A stretch of 33,996 bases of DNA, taken from assembly GCA_030064755.1 (NCBI GenBank), contig JASJEH010000042.1, positions 1-33,996 of the forward strand, read 5' to 3'. This document shows, piece by piece, positions 8,720 through 18,567 of this stretch. The notes under the pieces are model-generated. The model was not told where the DNA came from. It did not search any database and saw only the letters and a list, made by a program, of their open reading frames with translations. The stretch is from Methyloceanibacter sp. Its GTDB lineage: Bacteria > Pseudomonadota > Alphaproteobacteria > Rhizobiales > Methyloligellaceae. Each line of letters opens with the position of its first letter. Position 1 is the first letter of the stretch. A program made the translations under genes and the position numbers.

Positions 8720-9385
8720 TCAAGACTTGTCCGGTAGCGGCGGCGAAAAAAGGGCACGCTCTCCCAGACCCCCTGGCATGCCCTCAACGCGCTCGCGATC
8801 CACAGTAACGAGGCCCGATGCCACGAGACGCAACGCGTGCGGGTAAAGGCGGTGTTCGGCGGTGAGCACCCGGGCCGCGAGGCTCTCTTCCGTATCGTCC
8901 GAAAGTACGGGAACGGCCGCTTGGGCTACAATTGGGCCGTCGTCCATCGCCGCCCGCACAAAGTGAACCGTGCATCCGGTGATTTGAGCGCCAGACTCAA
9001 GCACACGCGCATGGGTATCGAGACCTTTGAAGGCAGGGAGCAGTGAGGGATGAATGTTGAGATGGCGGTTCAGCCAGCGCGATACGAAGCCCTCGGTCAG
9101 AAGACGCATGAAGCCCGCATTGCAAAGGAGCTCGACTTTGGCCTCGCTCAGCGCATCGTGCAGCGCGTCCTCGAAGGCCTCTCGCGAGCCGAAGCTCTTG
9201 TGGTTTATCGTGCTGGCGGGAATGCCTGCTGCCTTGGCACGGGCGAGACCTTGTACATCCGGCACGTTTGAAATCACGAGCACGAGCTCGGCGGGATACT
9301 CGGGGGCTTCCGCGGCATCGATAAGCGCTTGCAGATTGCTGCCGCGGCCCGAAACCAGAACGCCGACGCGGCGCTTCGTAGTCAT
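8720..9385 (-). CDS. purN: Phosphoribosylglycinamide formyltransferase
   Basis: PurN formylates glycinamide ribonucleotide with 10-formyl-tetrahydrofolate, the third step of purine synthesis. The protein has 221 residues. It shows the N-terminal [16 protein letters not shown] phosphate-binding loop, the NAGFMRLL segment, the catalytic core [16 protein letters not shown] with the conserved Asn and His, and the DDGPIVAQ motif carrying the conserved Asp. The start ATG overlaps the purM stop as ATGA, so translation is probably coupled. This two-gene arrangement is standard in alphaproteobacteria. Confidence 0.96.
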   Translation of the reverse strand: MTTKRRVGVLVSGRGSNLQALIDAAEAPEYPAELVLVISNVPDVQGLARAKAAGIPASTINHKSFGSREAFEDALHDALSEAKVELLCNAGFMRLLTEGFVSRWLNRHLNIHPSLLPAFKGLDTHARVLESGAQITGCTVHFVRAAMDDGPIVAQAAVPVLSDDTEESLAARVLTAEHRLYPHALRLVASGLVTVDRERVEGMPGGLGERALFSPPLPDKS

Positions 9386-10443
9386 GCCGAGAGTATCCCG
9401 CTATCCAGTACGACCGCTGTGCCTTCGCCCCGTTCGGTCAGGGTGCCGATGGCCCGCGCGTCCGCACCTAGGCTGGCGGAGACACGCTCCGCATCGTCGG
9501 CCGACACGGCGACGACCATGCCGACACCGCAGTTGAAGGTTCGAAACATCTCATGGGTATCGAGCCGTGCTTCGGTCTGCAGCCAGGAGAAGACGGCAGG
9601 CATATCGATGGCATCGATGTCGATCGTCGCCGAGAGAGTCTTCGGCAGTATCCGCGGCAGATTGTCGATCAGGCCGCCGCCGGTGATGTGACAAAGCGCC
9701 TTAACGGCACCTGGATTCTCGCGAATCGTATCAAGGACTTGGCGGACATAGATGCGGGTTGGGGCGAGGAGGCTTTTGCCGAGTTGGGCGCTTGGGTCGA
9801 ACGGCGCTGGGTCCTCCCAGCTAAGGCCGCTCTCCGCCACCACGCGGCGCACGAGCGAGAAGCCATTGGCATGGACGCCGGAGGAGGGCAGACCGACTAG
9901 GATGTCGCCAGCTACAAGGTCCGCTCTCGGTAGAATCGCATTCCGTTCCACGGCGCCCACCGCGAAGCCTGCAAGGTCATAGTCTCCATCACCGTACATG
10001 CCGGGCATCTCGGCGGTCTCTCCGCCGATCAGCGCGCAGCCTGCCTGTTGACATCCCTCAGCGATGCTGGCGACGACCTCGGCGGCGACGCCTACTTCCA
10101 ACTTGCCGGTCGCAAAGTAGTCGAGGAAGAACAGCGGCTCGGCGCCCTGCACAACGAGGTCGTTGACGCACATTGCCACCAGGTCGATGCCGATCCCGCC
10201 GTGCAGGCCCGTATCTATAGCAAGCTTCAGCTTGGTGCCGACGCCATCGGTCGCGGCCACCAGCACAGGGTCTTGGTAGCCGCAAGCCGCTATGTCGAAG
10301 AGCCCGCCAAAACCGCCGAGACCGCCGAGCACGCCGGCGCGCTTTGTCTTGTCAGCGAGCGGACCAATCGCGTCGACAAGAGCATTTCCGGCATCGATAT
10401 CGACCCCGGCCTGGCGATAGGTCAGCGGCTTGTCTTCTGGCAT
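9382..10443 (-). CDS. purM: Phosphoribosylformylglycinamidine cyclo-ligase
   Basis: PurM closes the imidazole ring, converting FGAM to aminoimidazole ribonucleotide with ATP. Conserved segments include [63 protein letters not shown], the [11 protein letters not shown] loop and [13 protein letters not shown]. The ATG at 10443 gives the usual length of 353 residues and has a GAAGAG site just upstream; an upstream ATG at 10521 would add 26 low-complexity residues not expected in the family and has no visible ribosome-binding site. It is first in the purM-purN operon, divergent from the DUF2066 gene. Confidence 0.96.
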   Translation of the reverse strand: MPEDKPLTYRQAGVDIDAGNALVDAIGPLADKTKRAGVLGGLGGFGGLFDIAACGYQDPVLVAATDGVGTKLKLAIDTGLHGGIGIDLVAMCVNDLVVQGAEPLFFLDYFATGKLEVGVAAEVVASIAEGCQQAGCALIGGETAEMPGMYGDGDYDLAGFAVGAVERNAILPRADLVAGDILVGLPSSGVHANGFSLVRRVVAESGLSWEDPAPFDPSAQLGKSLLAPTRIYVRQVLDTIRENPGAVKALCHITGGGLIDNLPRILPKTLSATIDIDAIDMPAVFSWLQTEARLDTHEMFRTFNCGVGMVVAVSADDAERVSASLGADARAIGTLTERGEGTAVVLDSGILSA

Positions 10444-10673
10444 GGACTCTTCGGTTTTGGACACGGCGGCCGGGCGGGGCGCGTCGGCGTTGAATGAGAC
10501 TTGAGAACTTGAGTTCGCCATCGAGCGGGGTGCAAGTTCCAGCGTTCTGCCGGTACACTCTTGGCAGGCCAGATGGCCGGAGGCAAGAGTCGGCGGCGGG
10601 GAAAAGTCTACGCGTTCATCCTCCTTCTATTGTGTAAGGGCAAGCAGTTCCGGCGCGAAACGCGGGGCGGTCG

Positions 10674-11846
10674 ATGACATGCAAGACGGCTAAAGGTTTC
10701 AGGCGGTTGGCGGCGAATTCTGCCAGATTGATTCGCCTTGCGCTGCTCGGCTCGCTCTTGCTCGCGGGGCCTAGTCCCGCCCTTGCCGCCAATCTCTTCA
10801 ATGTCGCTCAGGTCCACGTGGACGTCACGGCGAATGACGCTGTTGTGGCGCGGGAGAAGGGCATGGCGGAGGCAGAGACCAAGGCGTTCGGTACACTCCT
10901 CGCCCGGCTCGTACCCCTCAGCATGCAATCCACCCTGCCGGCGTTCTCCCATAGAGAGATCGAGGGGCTCGTGGCGGGGGTCGCCATCCATAGTGAGAAG
11001 ACATCGCATAGGCGCTATGTCGGCGTGCTTGATGTGCGCTTCTATCCCGGCGCGGTCCGGCAGTTTTTGAGCCGCCGCTCCATTCCCTATGTCGAGAGTC
11101 AGGCGTCGCCTATCTCGATCCTACCCGTCATGCTCGAGGTTGGTGGCATCGCCGAGGATGTGGGCGATAAGTGGCACGCAGCATGGGCGCGTTTGGACCT
11201 GAAGAACGGTGTTGCCCCCGCCACCCTTGTCGTACCGCGCGATGACATCGATGCGCCGACAGTCAGGTCTCTCATCGCAGGTGACACGGACGCCTATGCG
11301 TCCCTGCGCAGCGTCTACGGCTACGGCGGTCTCGTCGTTGCAGTGGGTGAAGTCGCCGATGGTCTATTCCAGATCCGGCTCGTGGGTGCGGATGCCGCCG
11401 GCGATGTGAATGTCACCGCAACAAGCTCTTTGGATCGCCGCGGTCCTCGAACCACTTGGGATAGAGCCGCGCAGATGGGGCTTCGCACCCTCGAACGGCG
11501 TTGGCAGCAACGTCTTGACCCCGGCTTCGATGAGACGGCACCGGCACCCTTCCGGCGCGGGTCTCTCTATCCAGGCGAGGTCGTCGCGCCCCAACAAGAC
11601 GCGCTGGGCCGGGTTAGTGCGCTTATTGAGTTCCCGAGCGTAAGGGATTGGCAGCAGATTCGTTTTGGGCTTCAGCGGGTCGAGGACTTGCGCGGCTTTG
11701 AGGTCGTCTCCAGGTCCGCGCGCGCGGCGGAGGTGGTCTTCGACTTCAACGGTTCCGCCGACCAATTGCAGGCCTTGCTCGCTCAAAACGGTATTGCGCT
11801 GTATCAGCGAGATGGTGCGCTTGTGATTCGAGCGTCTGTGCCGTGA
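10674..11846 (+). CDS. DUF2066 domain-containing exported protein
   Basis: A 390-residue protein with a signal peptide: basic start, hydrophobic core LALLGSLLLAGPSPALAA, predicted cleavage near residues 38-39. The remainder matches DUF2066: a domain starting FNVAQVHVDVTANDAVVAREKGMAEAE, a RRYVGVLDVRFYP strand, then ILPVMLEVGG and a C-terminal part in which repeated aromatic/acidic strands resemble a beta-rich periplasmic domain. The function of the family is unknown. The gene almost always heads a cluster with a CDP-alcohol phosphatidyltransferase and hdaA in alphaproteobacteria, as here, which hints at an envelope-related role. The upstream GGGGCGG may serve as ribosome-binding site. Confidence 0.85.
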   Translation: MTCKTAKGFRRLAANSARLIRLALLGSLLLAGPSPALAANLFNVAQVHVDVTANDAVVAREKGMAEAETKAFGTLLARLVPLSMQSTLPAFSHREIEGLVAGVAIHSEKTSHRRYVGVLDVRFYPGAVRQFLSRRSIPYVESQASPISILPVMLEVGGIAEDVGDKWHAAWARLDLKNGVAPATLVVPRDDIDAPTVRSLIAGDTDAYASLRSVYGYGGLVVAVGEVADGLFQIRLVGADAAGDVNVTATSSLDRRGPRTTWDRAAQMGLRTLERRWQQRLDPGFDETAPAPFRRGSLYPGEVVAPQQDALGRVSALIEFPSVRDWQQIRFGLQRVEDLRGFEVVSRSARAAEVVFDFNGSADQLQALLAQNGIALYQRDGALVIRASVP

Positions 11847-11968
11847 GATCTGGTCGCGAGCGGTACGTACAGGTGAGCCTGTAAAATCGGCTGCGGACTC
11901 TGCCCAGTCTGATAGTCTCCGGGCCAGAAGCAGCGACAAGAACACAAAGACGCTTGGGAGAAGCGCCG

Positions 11969-12619
11969 GTGAATATACCCAATACGCTCACATTTGCGCG
12001 GATCGTATCGGTCCCACTTTTGATCTGGTTGATCATCGACCAGGAATACTTCGGCGCGTTTGTGGTGTTCATGCTGGCGGGTATCTCCGACGCCGCCGAC
12101 GGTTATCTCGCCAAGCGCTACGGCTGGCGTACGGAACTCGGCGCCTATCTCGATCCAATCGCCGACAAAGCGTTGCTGGTCGCGATCTATGTGGTTTTAG
12201 GGCTTTCCGGCCATTTGCCTGTCTGGCTCGTGATTGTCGTGGTCAGCCGTGATGTCCTTATTGTCGGTGCGGTGGTTTTGGCCTGGATGATGTGGCGACC
12301 GGTCGAGGTCAAACCGCTCGCCGTCAGTAAGATCAACACATTCTCACAGATCGCGTTGGCCGGGCTGGTGCTCGCCCAGCTTGGATTGGGCCTCTGGGTC
12401 GGAGGTCTCGTCAGCGTACTGATCTGGATAACGGGCGGGCTCACTATTCTTTCAGCCATCGTCTACTTCACCGGATGGCTTCGGCACATGATGAGCTACG
12501 AGCCCGAGTTGCCTGAGTCCAGGCGCCATGCCCAAATGACCCCTGGGCGTTCCGAGGCGCCTGCGGTACAGGCTAAGAGCCGTAATGGCGCTTCCCGCCC
12601 CGAGGCGAGGACACCGTGA
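11969..12619 (+). CDS. CDP-alcohol phosphatidyltransferase (PgsA-like)
   Basis: A membrane enzyme of 216 residues that transfers a phosphatidyl group from CDP-diacylglycerol to an alcohol acceptor. The family signature D(x)2DG(x)2A(K)R(x)nG(x)3D(x)3D is complete at about residues 41-66 (DAADGYLAKR, then GAYLDPIAD), so catalysis and metal binding look intact. Several hydrophobic spans follow and the tail is hydrophilic. The GTG at 11969 is chosen because a GGGAGAAG site lies five bases upstream and the product begins MNIPNTLTFARI, typical for the family. Glycerol phosphate is the likeliest acceptor, giving phosphatidylglycerophosphate, but a second, housekeeping pgsA may exist elsewhere. Its stop overlaps the start of hdaA (GTGA). 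Confidence 0.85.
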   Translation: MNIPNTLTFARIVSVPLLIWLIIDQEYFGAFVVFMLAGISDAADGYLAKRYGWRTELGAYLDPIADKALLVAIYVVLGLSGHLPVWLVIVVVSRDVLIVGAVVLAWMMWRPVEVKPLAVSKINTFSQIALAGLVLAQLGLGLWVGGLVSVLIWITGGLTILSAIVYFTGWLRHMMSYEPELPESRRHAQMTPGRSEAPAVQAKSRNGASRPEARTP

Positions 12620-13293
12620 GCCCAGGGCAGCTTGCGTTCGATCTGCCGCACCGAGCGGCGTTGGGTGCGGAGGACTTTCTCGTCAGCGACTGCAATCTCG
12701 CGGCGGTACGAATGGTCGACGCATGGCCTGATTGGCAGCGGCCGGTGCAGGCGCTGGTCGGTCCGACAGCGAGCGGAAAGACCCATCTTGTCAGGGTTTG
12801 GCGGGAACGCTCCGGCGCGGAAGCCCTCGACCCGGCGACGTTGGATGTAGTATCGCTCGATGCGCACGTGCCTGGATCCTCGCTGGCAGTGGAGGATGCC
12901 GACCGGGCGGGGTTTGACGAGCAGTGGCTGTTCCATCTTCTGAATCTTGCAGTGGAGAAGCGCTTTTCGGTCCTGCTCACGGGCAGGACCAGCCCGACCC
13001 GCTGGCAGTTCACCTTGCCGGACCTGGTATCCCGTCTCAGCGCTGTGCCGGTCACGGAGATCGGCGCGCCGGACGAGGCCCTGCTGCGCACGGTCATGCT
13101 GAAACACTTTTCGGACCGTCAGCTGACGATCGAGCCAAAGATACTCGAATTCCTGGCGGTCAGGATTGACCGGTCGCTGGAGGCCGCGGCCGCGGCGGTC
13201 GACGCGGTGGACCGTGAGGCGTTGCGCTCGGGCCGGAAGATCAGCCGGCAACTGGTCGCGGAGGCGCTGGAACGTACTGCGACAACGGACTAG
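12616..13293 (+). CDS. hdaA: DnaA regulatory inactivator HdaA
   Basis: HdaA is a DnaA-related AAA+ protein that, with the loaded beta clamp, stimulates hydrolysis of DnaA-ATP after initiation and so prevents re-replication. The 225-residue protein carries an N-terminal clamp-binding-like motif GQLAFDLP (residues 4-11), a Walker A motif GPTASGKTHL (about 48-57), a degenerate Walker B region (AVEDAD), a sensor-like LLLTGRTSP segment and a C-terminal lid. It lacks a DnaA DNA-binding domain, as expected. The GTG start overlaps the preceding stop codon by four bases. The position after a CDP-alcohol phosphatidyltransferase and before ppk is the common alphaproteobacterial arrangement. Confidence 0.9.
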   Translation: MSPGQLAFDLPHRAALGAEDFLVSDCNLAAVRMVDAWPDWQRPVQALVGPTASGKTHLVRVWRERSGAEALDPATLDVVSLDAHVPGSSLAVEDADRAGFDEQWLFHLLNLAVEKRFSVLLTGRTSPTRWQFTLPDLVSRLSAVPVTEIGAPDEALLRTVMLKHFSDRQLTIEPKILEFLAVRIDRSLEAAAAAVDAVDREALRSGRKISRQLVAEALERTATTD

Positions 13294-13408
13294 GGCGCCC
13301 GGTTTGACGTTTACCGTTACGCTGGTGATACAGTTGCTGGCCTAACATGACTGCTCTAGCGTGGAGCGCTGGCGGGCAAGCAATGTCCGCAGTTTCAAGA
13401 GGATATCG

Positions 13409-15586
13409 ATGAACGTTTCGGAGGCGATAGAGCCGGAAGGCGCGGTTGCCCGAATCGCGGCCTATGGTCCAAGCCGCTACTTCAATCGCGAGCTGTCTTG
13501 GCTGAACTTCAATAAGCGCGTGATGGAGGAGGCAGAGAACGAACGCCATCCTTTGCTGGAGCGCCTTCGCTTTCTGTCGATTTCCGCCAACAATCTCGAT
13601 GAATTCTACATGGTTCGCGTCGCCGGGCTTCGCGCGCAAATGGTGGCTGGCATCGAAACGCCGAGCCAGGACGGACTAACGCCAGCCCAGCAGCTCGACC
13701 GGATCAATCGCTCCGTTGCCGATCTGACGGCCAGCCAACAAGAGAGCTGGGTGAGTCTCGAGGCGCTGCTCGGAGAGGCCGGCATTCACGTTCTGAGTTC
13801 CGACCAGCTCACGAGTTCAGAACGCAGCTGGCTCGAGGACCACTTCCTCAATCTGATCTTTCCGGTCCTGACCCCGATCGCTGTCGATCCGGCCCATCCT
13901 TTCCCCTTCATCCCGAATTTCGGATTCACCTTGGGACTGGAACTGGTGCGCGAGGGTTCCTTCCGCACGATGCACGCATTGCTGCCGATCCCTTCCCAGC
14001 TCGATCGGTTCATCCGCTTGCCGCAATCCGACGAGAGTGCGGGCATTCGCTTCGTCCGGCTAGAGACGGTCGTCGGCATCTTCGTGTCGCGACTTTTCCC
14101 CGGCTATCGCGTTCGCAGCCAAGGAGCATTCCGGGTCGTGCGCGACAGCGATATTGAAGTCCAGGAAGAGGCGGAAGACCTTGTGCGCGTCTTTGAGTCC
14201 GCGCTGAAGCGGCGGAAGCGGGGTTCGGTCATCCGGCTTGAGATGGAAGCGACTATGCCGTCAAGGCTGCAACGCTTCGTTATGCAGGAGCTGAAAGTCA
14301 CTGAACGCGAGAGCTTTGTGCAGAAGGGGTTGATTGGGCTCACCGACACGGACCAACTCATTGTCGCCGATCGACCCGACCTCAAATTCGCACCGTATGT
14401 CAGCCGGTTCCCCGAGCGTATTCGCGAGCACCATGGAGATTGCTTCGCGGCTATCGCCAAGAAGGACATCGTGGTTCATCACCCCTATGAGACTTTTGAC
14501 GTGGTCCTGCAGTTCCTGAAGCAGGCGGCGGCCGATCCGGATGTCGTGGCGATCAAGTGGACGCTCTACCGGACCAGCAAGACCTCGCCCATCATTGAGG
14601 CGCTAAAGGAAGCGGCCGAAGCGGGTAAGTCGGTGACGGCGGTCGTTGAGCTAAAGGCCCGCTTCGATGAAGAAGCCAACATCAAGTGGGCACGCGATTT
14701 GGAAAGTGCTGGCGTGCAGGTCGTCTATGGCTTCATCGAGCTGAAGACCCACGCCAAGCTCAGCCTGATCGTGCGCCGCGAGCGGGGTGAGCTGGCTACC
14801 TACTGCCATGTGGGTACCGGCAACTATCACCAGGTCACGGCGAAGATTTATACGGACCTGTCTTACTTCACAGCCGACCGCTCGATCGGCAACGATCTAT
14901 CCCGCATCTTCAACTATGTGACGGGCTATGCCGAGCCGGCGGAGCTTGAGTCCATGACGGTCTCTCCGGGCGGCATCCGCGCTCGCATTCTCGATCATGT
15001 CCGCGAGGAGATGTACCACGCCAAGGCAGGCCGGCCCGCGGCCATCTGGATGAAGATGAACTCTCTGGTCGATCCGGAGATTATCGATGCGCTCTACGAG
15101 GCGAGCCAAGCCGGCGTTGAGATCGATCTCGTTTGCCGGGGAATCTGCTGTCTGCGGCCTGGCGTACCGGGTCTTTCGGAGAACATCCAAGTGAAGAGTA
15201 TTGTTGGGCGCTTCCTGGAGCATTCCCGCATTTATTGCTTTGGCGCCGGACACGGACTGCCGCACCGAAAGGCGGCGGTTTACATCAGCTCTGCGGATAT
15301 GATGCCCCGCAACCTGAATCGGCGGGTCGAGGCTATGACGCCGATTAAGAACCCCACCGTTCACGAGCAGATCCTCGATCAGATCATGGTGGCCAATCTG
15401 AAGGACAATCTTCAGAGCTGGCGTGTTCTGCCCGACGGGAACTCCGTACGGATCAGTGTTGAGGAGGGCGAGGAGCCATTCTGCGCCCAGAACTATTTTA
15501 TGACCAACCCCAGCCTGTCGGGACGGGGCACTTCTCTCCCGGAAAACATGCCTCCACGCTTTACGCGGGTCGACGAGACCCTCTAG
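13409..15586 (+). CDS. ppk: Polyphosphate kinase 1
   Basis: PPK1 reversibly polymerises the gamma phosphate of ATP into inorganic polyphosphate. The 725-residue length is normal. The N-terminal domain begins [19 protein letters not shown] and continues with [18 protein letters not shown]; later come [16 protein letters not shown], the catalytic region with the phosphohistidine in [11 protein letters not shown], the HVGTGNYH motif, and the second catalytic region ending HSRIYCFG. The ATG at 13409 has an AAGAGGA site 5-6 bases upstream; an in-frame GTG at 13361 would add 16 residues without a ribosome-binding site. The gene is ten bases from ppx, so synthesis and breakdown of polyphosphate are probably co-transcribed. 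Confidence 0.97.
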   Translation: MNVSEAIEPEGAVARIAAYGPSRYFNRELSWLNFNKRVMEEAENERHPLLERLRFLSISANNLDEFYMVRVAGLRAQMVAGIETPSQDGLTPAQQLDRINRSVADLTASQQESWVSLEALLGEAGIHVLSSDQLTSSERSWLEDHFLNLIFPVLTPIAVDPAHPFPFIPNFGFTLGLELVREGSFRTMHALLPIPSQLDRFIRLPQSDESAGIRFVRLETVVGIFVSRLFPGYRVRSQGAFRVVRDSDIEVQEEAEDLVRVFESALKRRKRGSVIRLEMEATMPSRLQRFVMQELKVTERESFVQKGLIGLTDTDQLIVADRPDLKFAPYVSRFPERIREHHGDCFAAIAKKDIVVHHPYETFDVVLQFLKQAAADPDVVAIKWTLYRTSKTSPIIEALKEAAEAGKSVTAVVELKARFDEEANIKWARDLESAGVQVVYGFIELKTHAKLSLIVRRERGELATYCHVGTGNYHQVTAKIYTDLSYFTADRSIGNDLSRIFNYVTGYAEPAELESMTVSPGGIRARILDHVREEMYHAKAGRPAAIWMKMNSLVDPEIIDALYEASQAGVEIDLVCRGICCLRPGVPGLSENIQVKSIVGRFLEHSRIYCFGAGHGLPHRKAAVYISSADMMPRNLNRRVEAMTPIKNPTVHEQILDQIMVANLKDNLQSWRVLPDGNSVRISVEEGEEPFCAQNYFMTNPSLSGRGTSLPENMPPRFTRVDETL

Positions 15587-15595
15587 TCTCTCACA

Positions 15596-17113
15596 ATGGC
15601 TGGGAGGAAGAAACGCGCGCCGGTCGCGGTGGTCGACATCGGCTCGAACTCGGTGCGGCTGATCGTCTACGACAGCGCCACTCACGCGCCTGCTCCACTA
15701 TTCAACGAGAAAATCTTGTGCGGTTTAGGCCGGACGATTGCGACCACCGGGAGCCTCGAGCCTGCCGGTGTGGCACGGGCGTTGCGGGCGCTTCGGCGAT
15801 TTCGAGCGCTGATTGCTCAGCTCAATGTGCATCGGACCGAGGTCATCGCCACGGCAGCCGCACGCGACGCTAACAACGGTCCGGATTTCATCGCCAAGGC
15901 CGAAGAGGTCTTGGGGACGCGGGTTACAGTCCTCTCGGGGACGATGGAGGCTGAACTTGCCGCGCTTGGCGTTGTCTCGGGAATCTATGCGGCCGACGGC
16001 TTTGTCGGCGATCTCGGGGGAGGTAGCCTGGAGCTTGTTGATGTCCGGGGTGGGCGGCTGTCCGATGCGCTGACTCTACCGCTTGGCGGGCTTCGGCTGA
16101 TTGATGTGTCTGGCGGCAACCTGAAAAAGGCACGCGAGGTTATCGACTCTGAGTTCTCCAAGGTCGATTGGCTCGAAAAGGGCCGTGGGCGCGACTTTTA
16201 TGCTATTGGCGGGACTTGGCGGGCAGTCGCGCGGCTGCATATGGCCCAGACGAATTATCCTTTGCGCGTCATGCACAACTACCGCATGGACGCTCAGGAC
16301 GCACTGAAGTTCGCCGGAGCGCTGTACGCCAAGCTCGATGAAGATATGCCTGGCCTCCGCGATGTCTCCAGCGCCCGGCGCGAGACGTTGCCCTACGGTG
16401 CACTGGTGCTCGAACGGCTCATAAAGCAGATGAAGCCCAGGTCCATCGTGACTTCGGTGTTTGGCATTCGCGAGGGGCTACTCTACAGCCTGCTTAGCGC
16501 CGAGGAGCGCGCCAAGGACCCGCTCATAGAGGCGTGCCACACGCTTGCTGTTCAGCGGGCCCGCTCGGTGGAGAACGCTAGCGAGCTGCTCGCTTGGACG
16601 GATGGCCTCTTCAGAGTGCCAGGGCCGGTCGAGACGCCAGAGCAGACACGGCTGCGTCATGCGGCGTGCCTGCTGTCTGATATCGGTTGGCGGGCCCACC
16701 CCGATTATCGCGGTGCCCAGAGCCTCAATCTCATCGCGAACGGGGACCTCGTCGGGGTTGACCATCCAGGCCGCGCGTTTTTGGCTCTGACCGCGTACTA
16801 CCGGAACGAAGGTGTTGTGAGCGACGAGCTGAGCCAGGGCCTTGTCGAGCTTGTCGATAAGGACGCTTTGAAGCGCGCGAAGATTCTTGGTGCGTCGTTT
16901 CGCGTGGCGCACATGGTGTCGGCGGCGATGCCGGGTGTCTTGCCGCACACGCCTCTCGACTATGAAGGCAACAGGCTGATCTGGACGTTACCCGAGCCAT
17001 ACGCCAATCTCGAAGGCGAGCGTGTTAGCCGCCGTTTCAAGACGTTGTGCAACCTGTTGGATTGCGAGCCAGAAATTCGGACGGGGGCGTCGTTTCAACT
17101 CGCTGCCGGTTGA
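15596..17113 (+). CDS. ppx: Exopolyphosphatase, Ppx/GppA family
   Basis: A 505-residue member of the ASKHA phosphotransferase superfamily that removes terminal phosphates from polyphosphate and, in some members, hydrolyses pppGpp. It shows VVDIGSNSVRLIVYD (first phosphate-binding motif, residues about 12-26), ATAAARDANN, the GDLGGGSLELVDV motif with the conserved glycines, and an HD-like C-terminal helical domain (about 310-480). It begins ten bases after the ppk stop and the two genes look like one transcription unit. A pppGpp phosphohydrolase activity cannot be excluded from sequence alone. Confidence 0.93.
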   Translation: MAGRKKRAPVAVVDIGSNSVRLIVYDSATHAPAPLFNEKILCGLGRTIATTGSLEPAGVARALRALRRFRALIAQLNVHRTEVIATAAARDANNGPDFIAKAEEVLGTRVTVLSGTMEAELAALGVVSGIYAADGFVGDLGGGSLELVDVRGGRLSDALTLPLGGLRLIDVSGGNLKKAREVIDSEFSKVDWLEKGRGRDFYAIGGTWRAVARLHMAQTNYPLRVMHNYRMDAQDALKFAGALYAKLDEDMPGLRDVSSARRETLPYGALVLERLIKQMKPRSIVTSVFGIREGLLYSLLSAEERAKDPLIEACHTLAVQRARSVENASELLAWTDGLFRVPGPVETPEQTRLRHAACLLSDIGWRAHPDYRGAQSLNLIANGDLVGVDHPGRAFLALTAYYRNEGVVSDELSQGLVELVDKDALKRAKILGASFRVAHMVSAAMPGVLPHTPLDYEGNRLIWTLPEPYANLEGERVSRRFKTLCNLLDCEPEIRTGASFQLAAG

Positions 17114-17139
17114 TTGGGCCTCGGGAGCGATGAGCCCAA
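17114..17139 (+). terminator. Weak hairpin after ppx
   Basis: TTGGGC (17114-17119) pairs with GCCCAA (17134-17139), extended inside by TC/GA across a one-base bulge, starting right after the ppx stop codon. There is no T-run, so intrinsic termination is uncertain. Confidence 0.3.
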
Positions 17140-17307
17140 ACTTGCCGAATGAAGCAGCAATCCCTAAATCACTGGAAGCGAAGGGATAAGCGGGTTTTAT
17201 GGGGGTGCCGCACTGCCTTCGGTCTCTTCTTTTCGACACCCTCACAAGTTTTGTCACCACACAGGCCTTAAAACGGGCATACAGCCGAGCTCACACGCAA
17301 AAAAACG

Positions 17308-18237
17308 ATGGCAGAGGATCTCTACTCCGTTCTAGGCGTCGCGAAGACCGCGAGCGCTGACGACATCACCAAGGCTTACCGCAAGCTCGCCAAGAAGCTG
17401 CACCCGGACCTCAATCCAGGCGACACGGTTGCCGAGGAGAAGTTCAAGGAAATCTCGCATGCGTATTCGATCCTCAATGACGAGGACAAGCGCGGGCAGT
17501 ACGACCGCGGCGAAATCGATGCGAGCGGGCAAGAGCGCCCGGAGGCCCGGTACTACCGTGAATATGCGGGCGGTCCAGGCGGCGCGCGCTACCACTCCTC
17601 GGCCGGTTACGAAGACATGGGTGATTTCAGCGACATCTTCGGCGATATGTTCGGCCGCAGCGCGGGTATGGGCGGTCGTGGTCCGCGCGGTGGCGCCCGG
17701 TTTTCCATGCCCGGTCAGGATGCGCAGTATCACCTCAACATCCCATTTCTCGATGCGGTCAATGGCACCAAGACGCGCATCACGCTCCCTGACGGGAGTA
17801 CGCTGGATGTCACCATCCCGCCGGGCGTCAACGAAGGCCAGGTGCTGCGTCTGAAGGGCAAAGGGCATCCAGGTCTTGGAGAGGGGCCGCCAGGAGACGC
17901 GCTGGTCGAGGTTGGAGTCATGCCCCACGACGTGTTCAAGCGCGAGGGCAACGACATCGTGGTGGAGCTGCCGATCAGTCTCGAAGAGGCCGTGCTAGGC
18001 GGCAAGGTTGAGATTCCGACGATCGGAGGCAAGGTCGCGATGGCTGTGCCGGCCGGCGCGAATTCCGGACAGACGCTTCGGTTGAAGGGGCGGGGCGTCA
18101 AAGGCAAGGGCGATCAGCTTGTGAGGCTCATCGTGGTCATGCCCGACAAGATCGACGATGATCTCAAGCAGTTTGTTGAGGAGTGGAAGAAGACCCACGC
18201 CTACGACCCGCGGCGGACAATGAAGGAGCAAGCATGA
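17308..18237 (+). CDS. cbpA: DnaJ-class co-chaperone CbpA-like
   Basis: A 309-residue type II J-protein. The J domain occupies residues 1-70 with the essential HPD motif (LHPDLNPG, near residue 32) and ends in YDRGEID. A Gly-rich linker with DFSDIFGDMFG follows (about 90-130), then two C-terminal substrate-binding beta domains (about 135-290) starting YHLNIPFLDAVNGTKTRI and containing IPPGVNEGQVLRLKGKG and VPAGANSGQTLRLKGRG. There is no zinc-finger region, which separates it from DnaJ. It would deliver clients to DnaK and stimulate its ATPase. No clear Shine-Dalgarno sequence precedes the ATG. Its stop overlaps the start of the adjacent cbpM gene (ATGA), which supports the CbpA assignment. 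Confidence 0.9.
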   Translation: MAEDLYSVLGVAKTASADDITKAYRKLAKKLHPDLNPGDTVAEEKFKEISHAYSILNDEDKRGQYDRGEIDASGQERPEARYYREYAGGPGGARYHSSAGYEDMGDFSDIFGDMFGRSAGMGGRGPRGGARFSMPGQDAQYHLNIPFLDAVNGTKTRITLPDGSTLDVTIPPGVNEGQVLRLKGKGHPGLGEGPPGDALVEVGVMPHDVFKREGNDIVVELPISLEEAVLGGKVEIPTIGGKVAMAVPAGANSGQTLRLKGRGVKGKGDQLVRLIVVMPDKIDDDLKQFVEEWKKTHAYDPRRTMKEQA

Positions 18238-18563
18238 TGCTCACCGAGGAGGACGTCGTCGCACGCGTGTCGCGTCTTACCGTGACGCGGTTGCGCGTGT
18301 TTGTCTCCCAAGGACTGATCAAGCCAGAAGACGGCGGGCATCCCGGCTACTCAGAAGCCGACCTCGCCCGCGCGGCGCTGATCTGCAATCTGCAGGACGA
18401 GATGGGCTTCAATGAGGACGACGTTCCGGTCCTCTTGAGCCTTATCGATCAGATCCATGGGTTGCGCGCGGAACTGCGCGGCATCGTCGAAGCCGTTGAG
18501 GCGCTCCCGCCGGATGTGCGGGCTACGGTGCGCTTACGCATCGAACAGCGGCGGCGGGGGTAG
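18234..18563 (+). CDS. cbpM: Chaperone modulator CbpM (MerR-like)
   Basis: A 109-residue protein beginning MMLTEEDVVARVSRLTVTRLRVFVSQGLIKPEDG, a winged-helix MerR-type domain, followed by a coiled helical part (about 60-105) ending in Arg-rich sequence. CbpM binds the J domain of CbpA and inhibits its co-chaperone and DNA-binding activities. The ATG overlaps the cbpA stop by four bases and has an AAGGAG site (18223-18228) five bases upstream, so the two proteins should be made together. The partner context makes CbpM far more likely than a stand-alone transcription factor. Confidence 0.85.
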   Translation: MMLTEEDVVARVSRLTVTRLRVFVSQGLIKPEDGGHPGYSEADLARAALICNLQDEMGFNEDDVPVLLSLIDQIHGLRAELRGIVEAVEALPPDVRATVRLRIEQRRRG

Positions 18564-18567
18564 CTCC

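Noticed and set aside
8439-8723. Minus-strand 94-codon ORF between P450 and purN
   Set aside because: No domain, poor composition, and it fills an intergenic region just by lack of stop codons.
10444-10521. Longer purM N-terminus
   Set aside because: The 26 extra residues are low in conservation, have no ribosome-binding site and exceed the family length.
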